Below are positions 35,712 to 48,100 of a stretch of DNA of 64,000 nucleotides, piece after piece (the first letter of the stretch is position 1; each line of letters starts with the position of its first letter). The translations under genes and the position numbers were made by a program. Below the pieces are notes generated by a model that worked only from the letters and a program-made list of their open reading frames with translations, was not told the DNA's origin and did no database searches. The stretch comes from Sipunculus nudus (taxonomy: Eukaryota > Annelida > Sipuncula > Golfingiida > Sipunculidae), in contig CM049320.1 of assembly GCA_026874595.1 (NCBI GenBank), positions 52,216,714-52,280,713 on the forward strand, written 5' to 3'.

Positions 35712-36761
35712 GTAAGGTGTGATTGTATTAAAATTAAAACAAGTAAGGCATCAGGACTTAAGCTAGTCATTAAGAAATCACTTGTGAATTGTAATAATTT
35801 CATCCTAAATATTTTAGAAAGTGATATTTATGTAGATACATTTCCTTTATGTTCAGTAATCATGATAAAATCAATTTTAAATGAAATGATCATAACAGGG
35901 TTTTAGCTGGTCTCAGGTATTAATCTGTAAATATTAAAATTCCATCTCTGGATTTCAATAATGTGATTGACTTAAAAAAGTTTTTTTGAGGAATTATTGT
36001 AAATTGATTAACCATTGGATCTAGGCTTCTCTTTTTCTTCATGTATTAATTATTGTAATATATTGAAATGCCATTCCTACCTTTTAAAGGAGAAATGGAT
36101 TTAAAACAAGTGACTTCCAATGTGAGACCTACTTTATAAAATAAAATAATATTATCACTGATTGAAAGATTCACTGTGTCCTCAAGGTATTATTGTTAAT
36201 TTTATTTCAATTCATTTTGATGTGGATGCATACATTTGACACTTGTGTTACCAATAACAAATTAAAAAAAAAATGTATATTTTGTATGACATGCATGAAT
36301 TATGTACAAGTGATTAGTATCTGGTCATTCTTGTAACTTGTAATACTAATACTACTTAATAACAATATTTGTCAGAATGAACTGAATTATTATGGTATCA
36401 GTTTGTTAGATATAAAGAAATACGTAGTGAAGTCTACTATAATTGGCCTGGACATGTCATTTGGAACTCCTTGGCTCAATTTGCTGGCTTCTAGCCTTAG
36501 ATGTACATTATGAGCTGCTATGGAAACTATTCCAACAAGGCAAGATCAAGGCCAGGTCAACTGCACACCTGTTTTGCGCTTTGGAAGAGCATGTGTTTTG
36601 TGTACAGGTACTGCCAATACTCACATATTTTACCTTTAAAGCTATAAGACAACACTGATCCAAGAATAAAGGGGAAAATCCCAGGTATACTGATTTGGAC
36701 CGCACTAGGATAGAGTTCATGTCAGGAAGTCCACCCCTAGGCATTTGTGATAAACAATTTT
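35712..36761. other. Inferred leader intron, left part, nothing recognised
   Basis: AT-rich sequence without supported exons. The short frames near 36,443-36,744 lack coding bias. Confidence 0.45.
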
Positions 36762-39183
36762 TAGCTCAGCTGACTTTCAGTCATGCTGGGCTATAGCGAT
36801 GGGTCTTTGTCCAGCGTCCTTCCGTCTGTCCTTTCGGCCGTCCGGCCGTTAGCAGGGCACAAATCGTAACCTTAGGGGCTAGGGCCATGAACCCTATGCA
36901 GTCTTAGAGGTTCTAAAAAGATCTCCTTGCAAACCTGAAATTAGGTCACTGCGACCTATATTCTCGAAGTTATGGGGTGTGTTTGCACCCCCCCAAAATA
37001 ATTCTTTTAGCCAAAATTTTCATCCCAAACCTTCCATCTTTCACATACAGCTCACCTACCAACAGGGGAAGAACCATTATTATTTTGAGGTTCAAAGGTC
37101 AAGGTCACAGAACCAACTTCTTTGAAAAGCCTCGGGATGCATTTTAAGCCAAACCTTTCATCCCAATTCTTTGATCTTTCACATATAGCTCACCTACTAA
37201 GTGGGAGAAGAATCCTATAGATGTTGAGGTTACAAGGTCAAAGGTCAGGGTCACAGGATCCACTTCTTTGAAAAGGTTCTGGACACATTTCAAGCTAGAC
37301 CTTTCATTCCAAACCTTTCAGCACTGATATCGCTTCTCTGCCAACAGGGGAAAAGACCTGTTGATTTTGAGGTCAAAGGTCAAGTTCACAGCACCCTCTT
37401 CTTGCGTGGAGTCATTTTCAGCAAACTTTTCAATCTATACTTTCCATCTGTCATATATGGCTTATCTACCAATAGGAGAAGAAGCCTATTGATGTTGAGT
37501 TCAAAAGGTCAAAGGTCAAGGTCACAATATTGTTCTAAATGCTTGTGAACATATTTCAAGTGAAACTGTTCAACCCAAACCTTCAGTCTTTCACATATGC
37601 CACATCTGTGCATCACTGAATTTGATTCAAACTTCATATTTATGGGTCTTTTTGCATGAAGAAATAACTAATTGATTTTGAGGTCAGCTGGTCAGGAGGT
37701 TAAAGGTTGCAGGTCTAAGTTATTCACTCATTGGTTGCCAAGTAATTACACCCGGCCAGATGTAAGTGGTTAGTAGTTACCCATCATTTAGAAAGAATCC
37801 AGTTGATATATGGGCAAAAGGCCAAGGTCATAGGTCAGGGATGTTCACAATAACTTATTTTGTAGACCATCTCTATTTTTCTTGTTTTCTTGTATATATA
37901 ACCATATGGTACTCACAACTGGTACATCTCACTATGTGCCCATAATTGTCAGTGACACTTGTGATATATGACTCCCTTTTGTATCAGCTCATGGAGTGAT
38001 AAGGATATATCATTAGTGCATAACGAAAACACTGTTGCTGGAATGCTTTGGCCAGGCATTAAGACTATGAGAGTTAAGTGTTAAGTTTAGCTACTGATTT
38101 ATAGAATGATGGGAACATTTTGCAGTTTATATCATGGAATCATAGCAATAAACTTAGTTTTCTAGATATCTGAATATTATTATACAAATCATCAGATATA
38201 CCAGCAAGTGTTTGTTTATGATAATATGTGGGTCTGTACCTGGATTTAGGATGGCTTTATTTGATTACAAGACTCTTAGTGATGCTTTCTGCATTTCTTT
38301 TCTTTTAGGTTTTGCAGTTTACCTACCCTGCTGACCCCATTGAATAGCAAGCTGATAATTAAAACAAATTGGACTTGCACTTTTTACATTTGCATTTTCA
38401 TAAATCTGATATGAGAGCTCTCCAACCTGATCATGCCTTTTGAATTGTTTTGGACATTCATAACTGTTACATTCTTTGAAGCAATTGATACAAGTTTAGT
38501 GTCTTATTGGAGGATGTGTGACTTGTCAGAAAACCATTATGTCTGCCAGGTAGCCATTTTAGAAATCCTTTTGCCAGGACAGTTTCTGTGATTTTTTTTT
38601 ATGTTTGGTCCCTTTTAGAGGATGTTTGTTGTTCAATTTCCGACCTGTCAGAAATCCAATATGGCCACCAGGACGCCATCTTTAAATTCCTTTAGAACAT
38701 ATTATCTCAAGAACTATTAAAGAGCATGCAGTGGGATGTATATTAATGTAATCTTGCATTGGGTCAAAGATTTCTTAATAAATATGACCATCATTTATGA
38801 AAGCTCAGTACAGTTGGCTTGTATTGAATAAAAATTAATATGGAAGCACCCGTTTCACAATAATTCTTGCATGGATTTCCTTGATCTTTTGCTATATTTT
38901 GATCTTATATGTGGCCTGTGTGGTATTCCTTTTGTGACTGACAGGTATCGAGCAAGCTGCGGGATTAGTTCCTGATAGCTCAACAACCATACATTTTGCC
39001 TCAGACCATCATTCACGCTGTTTTAACCAGACATATATGATAAGAATTTATGGCAATGTAGAAAGTTTAAACAAAATTGGCATATAGGTTCTGCAACAAT
39101 TTTACTAGAAGTTGTGAATTGCAGCCCATGATGTCGCAGGTCATGCTTGGCATCTGAGGGTCATGAACCATGGGTCACTTGTT
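36762..39183 (+). mobile_element. Family A repeat, copy c (likely full length, 2.4 kb)
   Basis: It begins TAGCTCAGCTGACTTTCAGT with the hairpin partner CATGCTGGGCTA, then GTCCTTCCGTC-type sequence and GCAGGGCACAAATCGTAACC. Four ~135-146-bp AGGTCA-bearing repeats follow (GGTCACAG or variant at 37,103, 37,249, 37,384 and 37,520), then a ~1.5-kb unique body. The part up to about 38,525 is the inverted counterpart of window positions 1-1770. A plausible 3' terminus, ATGAACCATGGGTCACTTGTT, ends at 39,183. It sits in the inferred leader intron of the JmjC gene. No coding capacity. Confidence 0.7.
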
Positions 39184-40155
39184 AGTTCTAGTTTACTGTC
39201 AGAACGTGTTGATATTTGATGATCATTAAGTTTATGAAGTCAGCCTGTCGTCCCAACAAGATTGTGTTGGCTTACATTGCTGTCCATGCTAGCATTGAAT
39301 AACTGATAGGACTTAATATAACACTTAGAAAATAATATAACATATCAGTTTAAGCAACACTGAATTCAACTGACTTTGTGAGGAATTAATTCAGTTCTAC
39401 TTGGATTTCAACACATTTTCTTTAAGTACTTCAACACTGGTACACGGGCACTTGGTTTGAGCTGTCCAATATTTCTATGCTGAAAGGCCATTTTTGACTC
39501 TGTGTCTACTTTAAGTAAAGTGGGAGTAATGTCATCATTAAGGAAATATACAACACCAGGAACCAGTACACTGGCATTGTTTTATCAAACACACTAAATT
39601 AACCACATGTGTAACATTATTTTTGGCATAGTTTTGTGACAGTCATTGAAGCTGTTTATCATGAGTGTTTCATTTTCTTAGAAGTTCTAACAACAAGGAG
39701 TGCATATAATTGGCATCTTATATTTATTTTCAGGTCTATATTAATTCTGAAGGAGTCAGGAATGATTAATCAACAAAATGTTTTAACCCTAAAAATAGTG
39801 TTAATGTCAAACCATGAGATTCTAGAACCACAACATATTTTAGTCCAAGGTTGTCACACTTGTGTGCCTTACTGCTTTGACACCAATTCTTCCGCTGCTA
39901 GGGGATCCTGTTATCATCTGCTTTTATCTGGAGGTTTCATAACGTATCAAAAGCAAAGATAAATTTCATTAAAAATTTATGAAAATTGGCCTTCAGACCA
40001 TTATGAAGTGAAGTCTGGTTATTAGAATATTGACTTATATTCTTAAGCGTAACACACCAGTTTGTTTTGTTGTTCATCCTTCACGAATGAAGAAGACCAT
40101 GATAGATCCCTATTTTGCGGTTTTGGCAGGATGCGATGGGTCTGTATATAGATGA
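39184..40155. other. Inferred leader intron, middle part
   Basis: No repeat or exon is recognised. The plus-strand frame at 39,636-39,962 has no domain and AT-driven composition. Confidence 0.45.
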
Positions 40156-40385
40156 CTAGTTAGACCTTGCTGATGACGATATTGGCTTTATGTATTTTGA
40201 GTGTCCTAGCGGTGGGGTTCTGGGGGGCATGGTCTGAGCTGTTGCCCCATTAAGGATGTACAGGTTTCTGCGGTTCAACCTGTGGGTGCTGTTGCTCTCC
40301 TCTTTCCTCAGGTTCTTCCCTTGTTTGCCCCCCTGGGCATGCTGGTGGCTGGAATGGCTTGGCTTGGTGGCATCTTCATCCTCAA
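40156..40385 (-). CDS. Candidate minus-strand terminal exon, unidentified
   Basis: On the minus strand a strong acceptor (AATTTTGATTGCAG) is followed by 230 bp of GC-richer sequence with coding-like codon use. It reads EDEDATKPSHSSHQHAQGGK and continues GKNLRKEESNSTHRLNRRNL, ending SKYIKPISSSARSN and TAG at 40,158-40,156. The stretch is basic and low in hydrophobics, like a disordered tail. It would be the last exon of a gene running left from further right, antisense to the JmjC leader intron. No partner exon was found, so it may also be an exon captured by a repeat or a chance frame. Function unknown. Confidence 0.3.
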
Positions 40386-40593
40386 CTGCAATCAAAATTC
40401 TATAGCCTAAATAACAGGTTTCAGAGCCTTCTAATTGGACACTTGGATAAATACATTTTGTGTTTGAAACATTTTATTGAAACAAAAGAATTCAATAAAC
40501 ATACGGTGGTAAGAATACAAATATACAAGCAGTGTGTCAAAAGGATTTTGGCGCAAGCTGTATGGCTTAGGTTTGCCCATTTCTGTGTAATAC
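40386..40593. other. Inferred leader intron sequence left of the MITE
   Basis: No independent signal, apart from the acceptor of the candidate minus-strand exon at its left edge. Confidence 0.4.
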
Positions 40594-41067
40594 TACGCTC
40601 TTAACACAGCGCTTTATCCATAGGTCAACTACCTATATCGTAAGCGCTGTTTGTTATGATCTTGTATCCTGAATCTCTACACCAGAGGGGAGCACTGTAT
40701 TTTGGTCCAATCAGATGAGAACCTGTGCTGGAAGCAAAACAGTTTACCAGCCTAGTGAGGAATACACGAAGCCAATGTTGTTAATTTCATTTTGAGTAAC
40801 AGCTCATCGCCCAGGCGACCGTTTGAACAGGCCACAGGCTCAGAGAGAATTGCCTGACACGTAGTTTCTGGGCGGAGCCTGATGCCTGTCAAGTGTTTGT
40901 TGACTTGCATTTGGTTGGCTGATTGTCACATTAGCAGTTTTTTTTTTAAGCAGACAGGCCCTTGTACACCACCTGGTGTTTAAATGCATCAGAAACGGTC
41001 AAACCAGGCAGCGCGAATATCAGTAGCTTCTCTAGAAGCGCAAGATTTCTGCTGCCTCGGGAGCGTA
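40594..41067. mobile_element. ~470-bp MITE, copy 2, with 9-bp target duplication
   Basis: Flanked by GTGTAATAC at 40,585-40,593 and 41,068-41,076. It begins TACGCTCTTAACACAGCGCT and ends AGAAGCGC...CGGGAGCGTA, so the outermost seven bases TACGCTC are perfectly inverted. It is collinear with copy 1 (14,417-14,885), including CCTGAATCTCTACAC.AGAGG and GCCTGATGCCTGT. The duplications of the two copies differ in sequence but agree in length. Confidence 0.88.
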
Positions 41068-41581
41068 GTGTAATACTGACAGATATTAATATACAGAAAT
41101 AACAAAGTTGGAATAGCATATGAGTTATTCGTGGATGGTAATGGTGGAAGTGTTAATTAGATTAATATTGTATGTGTTGGCATTAGTGTGAAGTTGGTGG
41201 ATGTGATATAGTGGAGGCTAAATTTATACATCTTCAGTCAGACGAGTTAGATGGATCAGACCCAGGAAGCCTATCTCACAGGTTGGACAGCTGTGGGATG
41301 ATGTGGCACTCTGGGTGCTTTTACTCACTAGCTGCTCTGATTTGCTGAAGTCTGTGTTTTCTCTTGGATATGGCGATTTTGCACTCAGCTGATTTGGCTC
41401 CTATTGAGATCAGGTGGGGTAAATTCTGGGCGGTTGATAGCGAGATCTTCCAGTGTGTAATTTACCATTATGTCACATGATTTAGTCATTATGAGATATG
41501 TAATACCATGCATGAGATATAAATGTATTGCTGTTGTGTTTCAAAAGCATATATTAAAGTGTTTTGTCATTTCATTTTCAG
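41068..41581. other. Inferred leader intron, right part
   Basis: AT-rich; ends in the polypyrimidine tract and acceptor TTTTCATTTTCAG of the first coding exon. Confidence 0.5.
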
Positions 41582-42106
41582 GGATACCACATGACAACCC
41601 AAAGGCATCATGGGAAAACGCAAAGTGATTATAAAGGACAGGGGCAGAAATGGAACAAACAACAACAGGAATGATGGAAACACTCCTCCGCCATTGCTGC
41701 ATGCCAGTGAAGTTAGTGACAGCGAGGATAAATCAGAAAACTGTCAGAGAAAAAATAATCATCTTGATGACTCGCTGGTTTCAGCCGGCCTAAAGTACTA
41801 TTTCCAAGTGATTTTGGTACCAGTGGTCACAGGATTGATGGTGTTTAACGTTTGCTACATCGTCAGCGATCTGATTGGTGATCACCACGGTGACAATAAG
41901 CAGCATATACCTGAGCCAGTTAGGTTTGTAATTCCAGTGACTCAGCAAGCAAGTTTGAAGGAACCATACGCTGTCGATTACCAACTCATTATGAAAATCA
42001 GAGAAGAGAATATGAAAAAATACGATTTTGCCTATAGTCTGACGGGTGTGGACAGGAGGAGTAATCTGTCACTGCAAGAATACAGAGATGTTTACGACGG
42101 AAAATG
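41582..42106 (+). CDS. JmjC gene, first coding exon (coding from 41,610)
   Basis: The acceptor ends at 41,581 and the donor is GTGAGTAC at 42,107; the last codon is split TG|G. The chosen ATG at 41,610 has A at -3 and G at +4. An upstream ATG at 41,591 in another frame, in weaker context, opens a 27-codon frame ending at 41,674 that overlaps the true start and could dampen translation. The exon encodes the disordered N-terminus, the membrane helix and the linker up to the cupin fold (residues 1-165). Confidence 0.9.
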
Positions 42107-45100
42107 GTGAGTACAGTATCTATCAGTAAGGGTCTAACAAAGGATCAACAAATCGATCCTTTGAATGGTAACCCCTTGACTGAAGGGACATAATCAGGAG
42201 CAATATTTAGCCTATTCTTTCACATTGTCAGTTTAGTTTTGCTTTTAATACAAAAGTTTCCCAAACAAAACCACTGCAGTACACAGTCTCAGTATCACAC
42301 ATAGGGCTGTTTCAAACTTAATAATGGTTGTGCGTGTGAGTAAACATAGTCCATATGTGTCTGTTTACTAAAACAATGCCACGTGACCGGAGGTTTGATT
42401 TTGCACATGAGCCACAGATCCAAAACAAGGACAAGTCCAAACTAGTCCATACATGGACATTAATGTCTAATGATATATCTCTGCTGGATGGACATTACAG
42501 TCCATGGGCCTATTGTTAATTTATTGTAGAACCTGTCCCAACAGATCTGTGTGAGAGGTCCAGGGGGCTTCAGCTGAAATGGCACAGTGTGTGCCCAGGT
42601 ACTGGCCGCAACAGTGTTGTTTCAACCAGCAGGAACATGTATTACATTTTTTGGGCTGAGTCAGTCGGGGCATTTCCTGCTTGACAGGTGTTGTGGCTCA
42701 GGTGATGCACTCTGTCCCATGTGCTGTGTTTATGTTGATGCCTGTGATCCCACCTGGTCCACTATTTTTAACACTTGTGTACAAGAGTAAGCCAACAGTT
42801 TCAGGGCAATCTTTTGGCAGGTATCAATTTATTTAAAAGAATTGATGCTATTTTTCATGTAAATTCAGCATGCTTTATGGGTGATGAGGCCCCTTTTAAT
42901 TGTAATAAATCCTCAACATTTATGTGTTTCAATTCTTATTTTATGAATTCACCATCCCAAAACACTATAGATGCACTGATTTACAGAATATGCATTAATT
43001 TTGTCATTTAAAGACTTCAAAAGACTTGGGTCATTAAACACAGGAACAGCAGAAAAGCATACTGGAGATGCCTTGCTAGATTGATTCTCCCATTTTACCA
43101 CCAGATGTCTCTCTTTGTTACTAAGCATTAAGGAGCAACATCTTGGTGGACAATTGGGTAATTATATAATAGGGGTCGATTTACTTATACCTAGTTCTTA
43201 TGCTGGGTGGACAGAGGCACACTTGCGACTGGGACATTGCCCAAGGGTTTTGGCATGGTGAGGTCTGACTGGGATTTGAACTCTCTTGATTATGATCAAT
43301 CAATATCTAATAACTTTTTCTGAATTGGTGACCTCTGGACTGTCTAGTTAGTTATAAAACGAATAAATCTGTTAATATTTCACCAGTTTTTCTGAGTTTT
43401 GAACCATTAATATTCTGATATGACGCCAACACTTTAACCCCTTGGATATATCCCAACCCTCAGCTGTTTAATACATGTACATGTATAAATTTATAAATAT
43501 TTACATTTATACTGCATATATGTAGAGTAGGTATCCTAATCCAGGATCCTGGAAGAGCCTCATAAATAGGTTAAAAAATGTGCTAGAACTTAAATTTCTT
43601 GCCTGGAAAAAAAACATGTGCAATCTCATATGATGATTTTGACAAAACTTTCGTAATCTTGGGCAGAAAATGGTAATTTATTTCAGAATGATCAAGAAAT
43701 TTAGCTTAATAGATGACATTAATGAATTAAAACAGAATTCACTTTTCAAACTTTGCAACCCGTGCACTTGAAAACTATCTCACATTCAGAAACAAGGAAC
43801 TGTGTTACCTCTGCACTTATGAAAGTTTATATTTTTTATCCAGGTTTACTCTGGTTGGTGTCAGTCTGAAGAGGCTGGGGGAAGAGTTTTCTCAAAGGAT
43901 GTTCTAAGGCTCTCACACAGTATACGGTAGAGAGATAGCACAGAAGCCAGGTCCATATACATTATATATAATATAATATTTTATCATTTCTAGGCCAGTG
44001 ATAATTACTGACGTGGTTCCAACATGGCCAGCCTTCAACTGGACTGCCAAATATCTAGTGGAGAATTATGGGAAAGAACGAGTCGCCATGAAAGCTGTTG
44101 ATGTAAGTTATTCATTTAAGTTTCTCAAAATATTTCCTTGTTTTACTGACAAAATATCAACAGTACTTTCTATGATAAAGAAAACTTTTAAAAGTCAAAA
44201 GTTCATGCCTGTGAATATGGTTTTGTTTTACATATTAAAGTTGTAAAAGCAATTTTTAATTTTTCTTGACTGTAAGCATGATGCCTAAAATTCAAGCAAA
44301 TATATCTTTATGATTTCTTGTCAGCAGAACAATTTTCCATGGATAAGAAATATAATCTTTTCAAGAGAATTATTTTTGGCAGTTTATTAAGTAACATGTT
44401 TTCTTTAACAGAAAGCTCTGTCAAATGCAGCAGGCCTTGCATTGCCCCTGGAGCTGTTTTATTCCCACATTGAGGAAGCGTATCCAACACGCTGGACGTA
44501 CGTGGAGGACGAGTTGTTTTTAACCAAACATCCAGAGCTGAAAAAACAAATCAGTAAAACCGTAAGTGGTTATCATTTCACCATCAGCCTCTGTTATATA
44601 CTGTGGTTGGCTTTGTAATTGCGAGGTTAGATATTCACGATTTTCACACCTATAGTGTTTTCGCGAGGGTTTTTTGCAGTTTACATGATGTACAGCAACT
44701 TACACAATGTACATATAACCATTATTGTATCCGCCAAAACAGAGTTTTGCGGATACTATGTTTTCAGCCCGCCGCCGCCGCGGCGTAGGTGTCCGGAGAA
44801 CTCCTCCGTAACTGCTGGGTGGAATTTTACGAAACCCGGGATAATGTTCGGGTCACATGTGAACTGCCTCGCCCCGATTTTGTTTTGACCTCTGACCTTT
44901 CCTCTGCGCTCTGCGTCCATTTGTGCGTCTGTTTCCACACATAAACCCACGTATCTCGGGAACCATTTGACGGATCAGGAAAATTTTTTTGCACAAATGT
45001 AGCCCTTGGAGAGCTTTATAACATACACAAAAAATTGTGGCGCCACCTGCAACCATGTTTGCACGGTGTCCATCTGTTCGTCTGCCTTGGGTTAAAATCA

Positions 45101-48100
45101 CTCATATCTCTGCAGTGATTTGACTAATTCACCTGAAATTCGGCATGCGTATACATCCTGGATAGCTTTTCTGATTTTATGACAGGTGGTGCCACCTATA
45201 TTCACGTTTACGCTGCAGACATCCAAGCTCATATCTCGGGAACCGTTTGACCAATTTGGCCAAAATTTTGCATGTGTATAGATCTCACATAGCTCTTTAT
45301 CATACGCAAAACTTGTGGCGCCACCTGCAGCCATTTCTGCACAGCTCCCGTCTGTTTGTCTGCCATGGGATAAAATCACTCATATCTCGGCAGTGGTTTG
45401 ACATATCTGCCTAAAATTTTGCAGGTTTATACATCCCCGACAGCTCTCTTGATTTTATGACAGGTGGTGCCACCTGCATTCTAGTTTATGCAGCAGACAT
45501 CCAAGCTCATATCTTGGGAACCGTTTGACCGATTTGGCCAAAGTTTAGCATGTGTATAGTTCTCACATAGCTCTTTATCATACGCAAAACTGGTGGCGCC
45601 ATCTTCAACCATTTTTGCACAGCGTCCATCTGTTCGTCTGCCAAGGGCTAAAATCAATCATAAACATGTAGTGGTTTGACTTATCTGCCTCAAATTTTGC
45701 ATATGTATACAACTTGGACGGCTTTCTGGATTTTGTGGTAGGTGGCGCAACCTACATACACCATTTGGCTGCAGACATCCATGCTAATATGCAACACTTC
45801 ACTCTATTTCCCCTTGCCACTCAATCTAGCCTCACTTCACCCGTTCCACTCTGATTTAGGCAGATACACGTAGTCGCTTGTCCACTACCTGTATTCTAGT
45901 TATATATATTACCTATTATGCACGCAAAATCTTAAAAATGGCATGAGGAGCCAAGGGAATATCAACCAGGTGGATATTCTTCATGCAATAGTGACAGATA
46001 TATCAAAGCATTGATATTATTTAAACCATCGATCTTTGAATTACAGGTAAATGAAATGAATGCTAATATTGATGCTAACAAGATGCACCATATACAAGAT
46101 GCCATTTATGGTAAAGAATAAATTCCTGTTCGCCTGTGCATATGTTGCATCTTATTTACCGAGGTTTTATTATCACACAATTATTTTGTGAATTTAAAAC
46201 TTTCACAAATAAAAAAGTCAGTCAACCACTATATCTCTGCATATATCATTGAATCTATTCATTTTGGGACCCTCGGGCCAACATATTGGAATCTCATCAG
46301 ATTTTTAGCTCAGCTGACTATAAGTCATCTGAGCTATAGTCGTGGTCCATTGTTTGTCGTCCGTCCGTCTGTCCGGCCGTCCGGCCGTAGATGTGGCACG
46401 TTTTGAAACCGTAAGACCTAGGTATCCAAAATTTGGCATAGTGTTAGATGTCGCCAAGATCTCCTACCAAGCCGAAAACTGGGTCTTTGCGACTTTGTTC
46501 CTTTGATAAATTAAGGAAAAACCTCAATTTTTTAATTAAAAACCTATTTTCACACTTCAGGGCTGCCTAATATCAAAACCACTCATCTGTTTTTCCTCAT
46601 ATTTACCATAAATATTCCTCTATATAGTTCCTATGTACATGCGTGAAATAATGTCTGTATTATATAATTTAAAAAAGTTATGGGCCAGAACATAATGCAT
46701 TTTGTAAAAAATCAGGAAGGATATTTGATCACTTAACACAAAACATGTTAGAGATATGGACTTTTTTTCAAGTAATATAACTTTAATTAATCAAAATTAA
46801 ATTGTATACCCAAAATTAGATCAAAATCTTTTAAATTTTTTAAAATATTAACAAAAATAAAAAATTGGTACCTGAAATTTTGCCTAACTTTGACCATGGC
46901 ACGTTTTTTTCCTGTAAGTACTGTGGATTTAATTTTCTCCGCATGTTTTTGTTAGCATTTTGTCTGTTAACACCAAACATTTGAAACCAGTTGATCAAAA
47001 ACTGTTGATTTAATTCAAGTTTTCAAGCACCATGTAACATATTGTTTACATCAGGCTAGTGTTATGCAGTTTGCAAGAGCTCTGCTCCCCAGCTTCAGCT
47101 CTCGTTCCTAAAATTTGGCATACAATTAGATGTCTCTAAAATCCCCTACCATGCCAAGAATTTGGTCACTAGGACTTAATACCTTTGAGATATTAATGAA
47201 AAACTTCATTTTTCAATTAAAAACCCATTGTTACACTTAAATACTGCCTAATATCAAAACCACTGATCTATCTTTAATCATATATAATATACATGTTTTT
47301 CTATATATTCTCTGTGCACATGCCAGAAATGATGTCAGTATTGCGTAATTGTTTTAAGTTATGGGCCCAAACATAATGCACTTTGTAAAAAATCAAGAAA
47401 TATATTTACTCCCTTAACAAGGGGCTAGCTGAAGCTAGAGATTTTTTGTCAGGGATGTAACATTATTTAATCAAGATTCAATTGAATACCCAAAATTAGT
47501 TCTGAATTTTTTAAAATTTTATAAGTTATTAGTATAAATATAAAATTAGTACCTTAAATTTTGCCCAACTTTGACCATTTCATGTTTGTTTCTTGTGAGC
47601 TCTGTTTATATAATTTCCATATCATGCACACATAAGGATTTCAGCTTTTTAGTTTAGAAAGCTGAAAGAAATTGGCCAAAAATTGTAGCTTTTATTAATG
47701 TTTTTATCAGACCATATCAGACCTTGGCTCTCTCCAGCCACTCTTGAGTCACCTGTATGTTGACCTTGTTGAACTTTCAGCGAATTATGCACGCTTGATA
47801 TGAGGCATATACTGGGGCAGCCAGGCAGCTTATGGCCAGCCACAGTTGATCCAGGTGTCCAACCCAACTCATCTAGTAGTTTTAACCAACAACATAACAA
47901 TAAACAATAAATTAATCAATTTTTATTGGTTTTTAATAACAAATTAAAGAAAAATAGAAAAGGAATTTGTCAGTTTATAATGATAGGGAATTAACTTGCA
48001 GTTACTGATGATATAAGAATCTTGTATCAATGGATAGAATGTCACGTATTCCAAATAACACCATGCAGTCACCTATGGCATTTTTCAGTTCAATTTTAAT

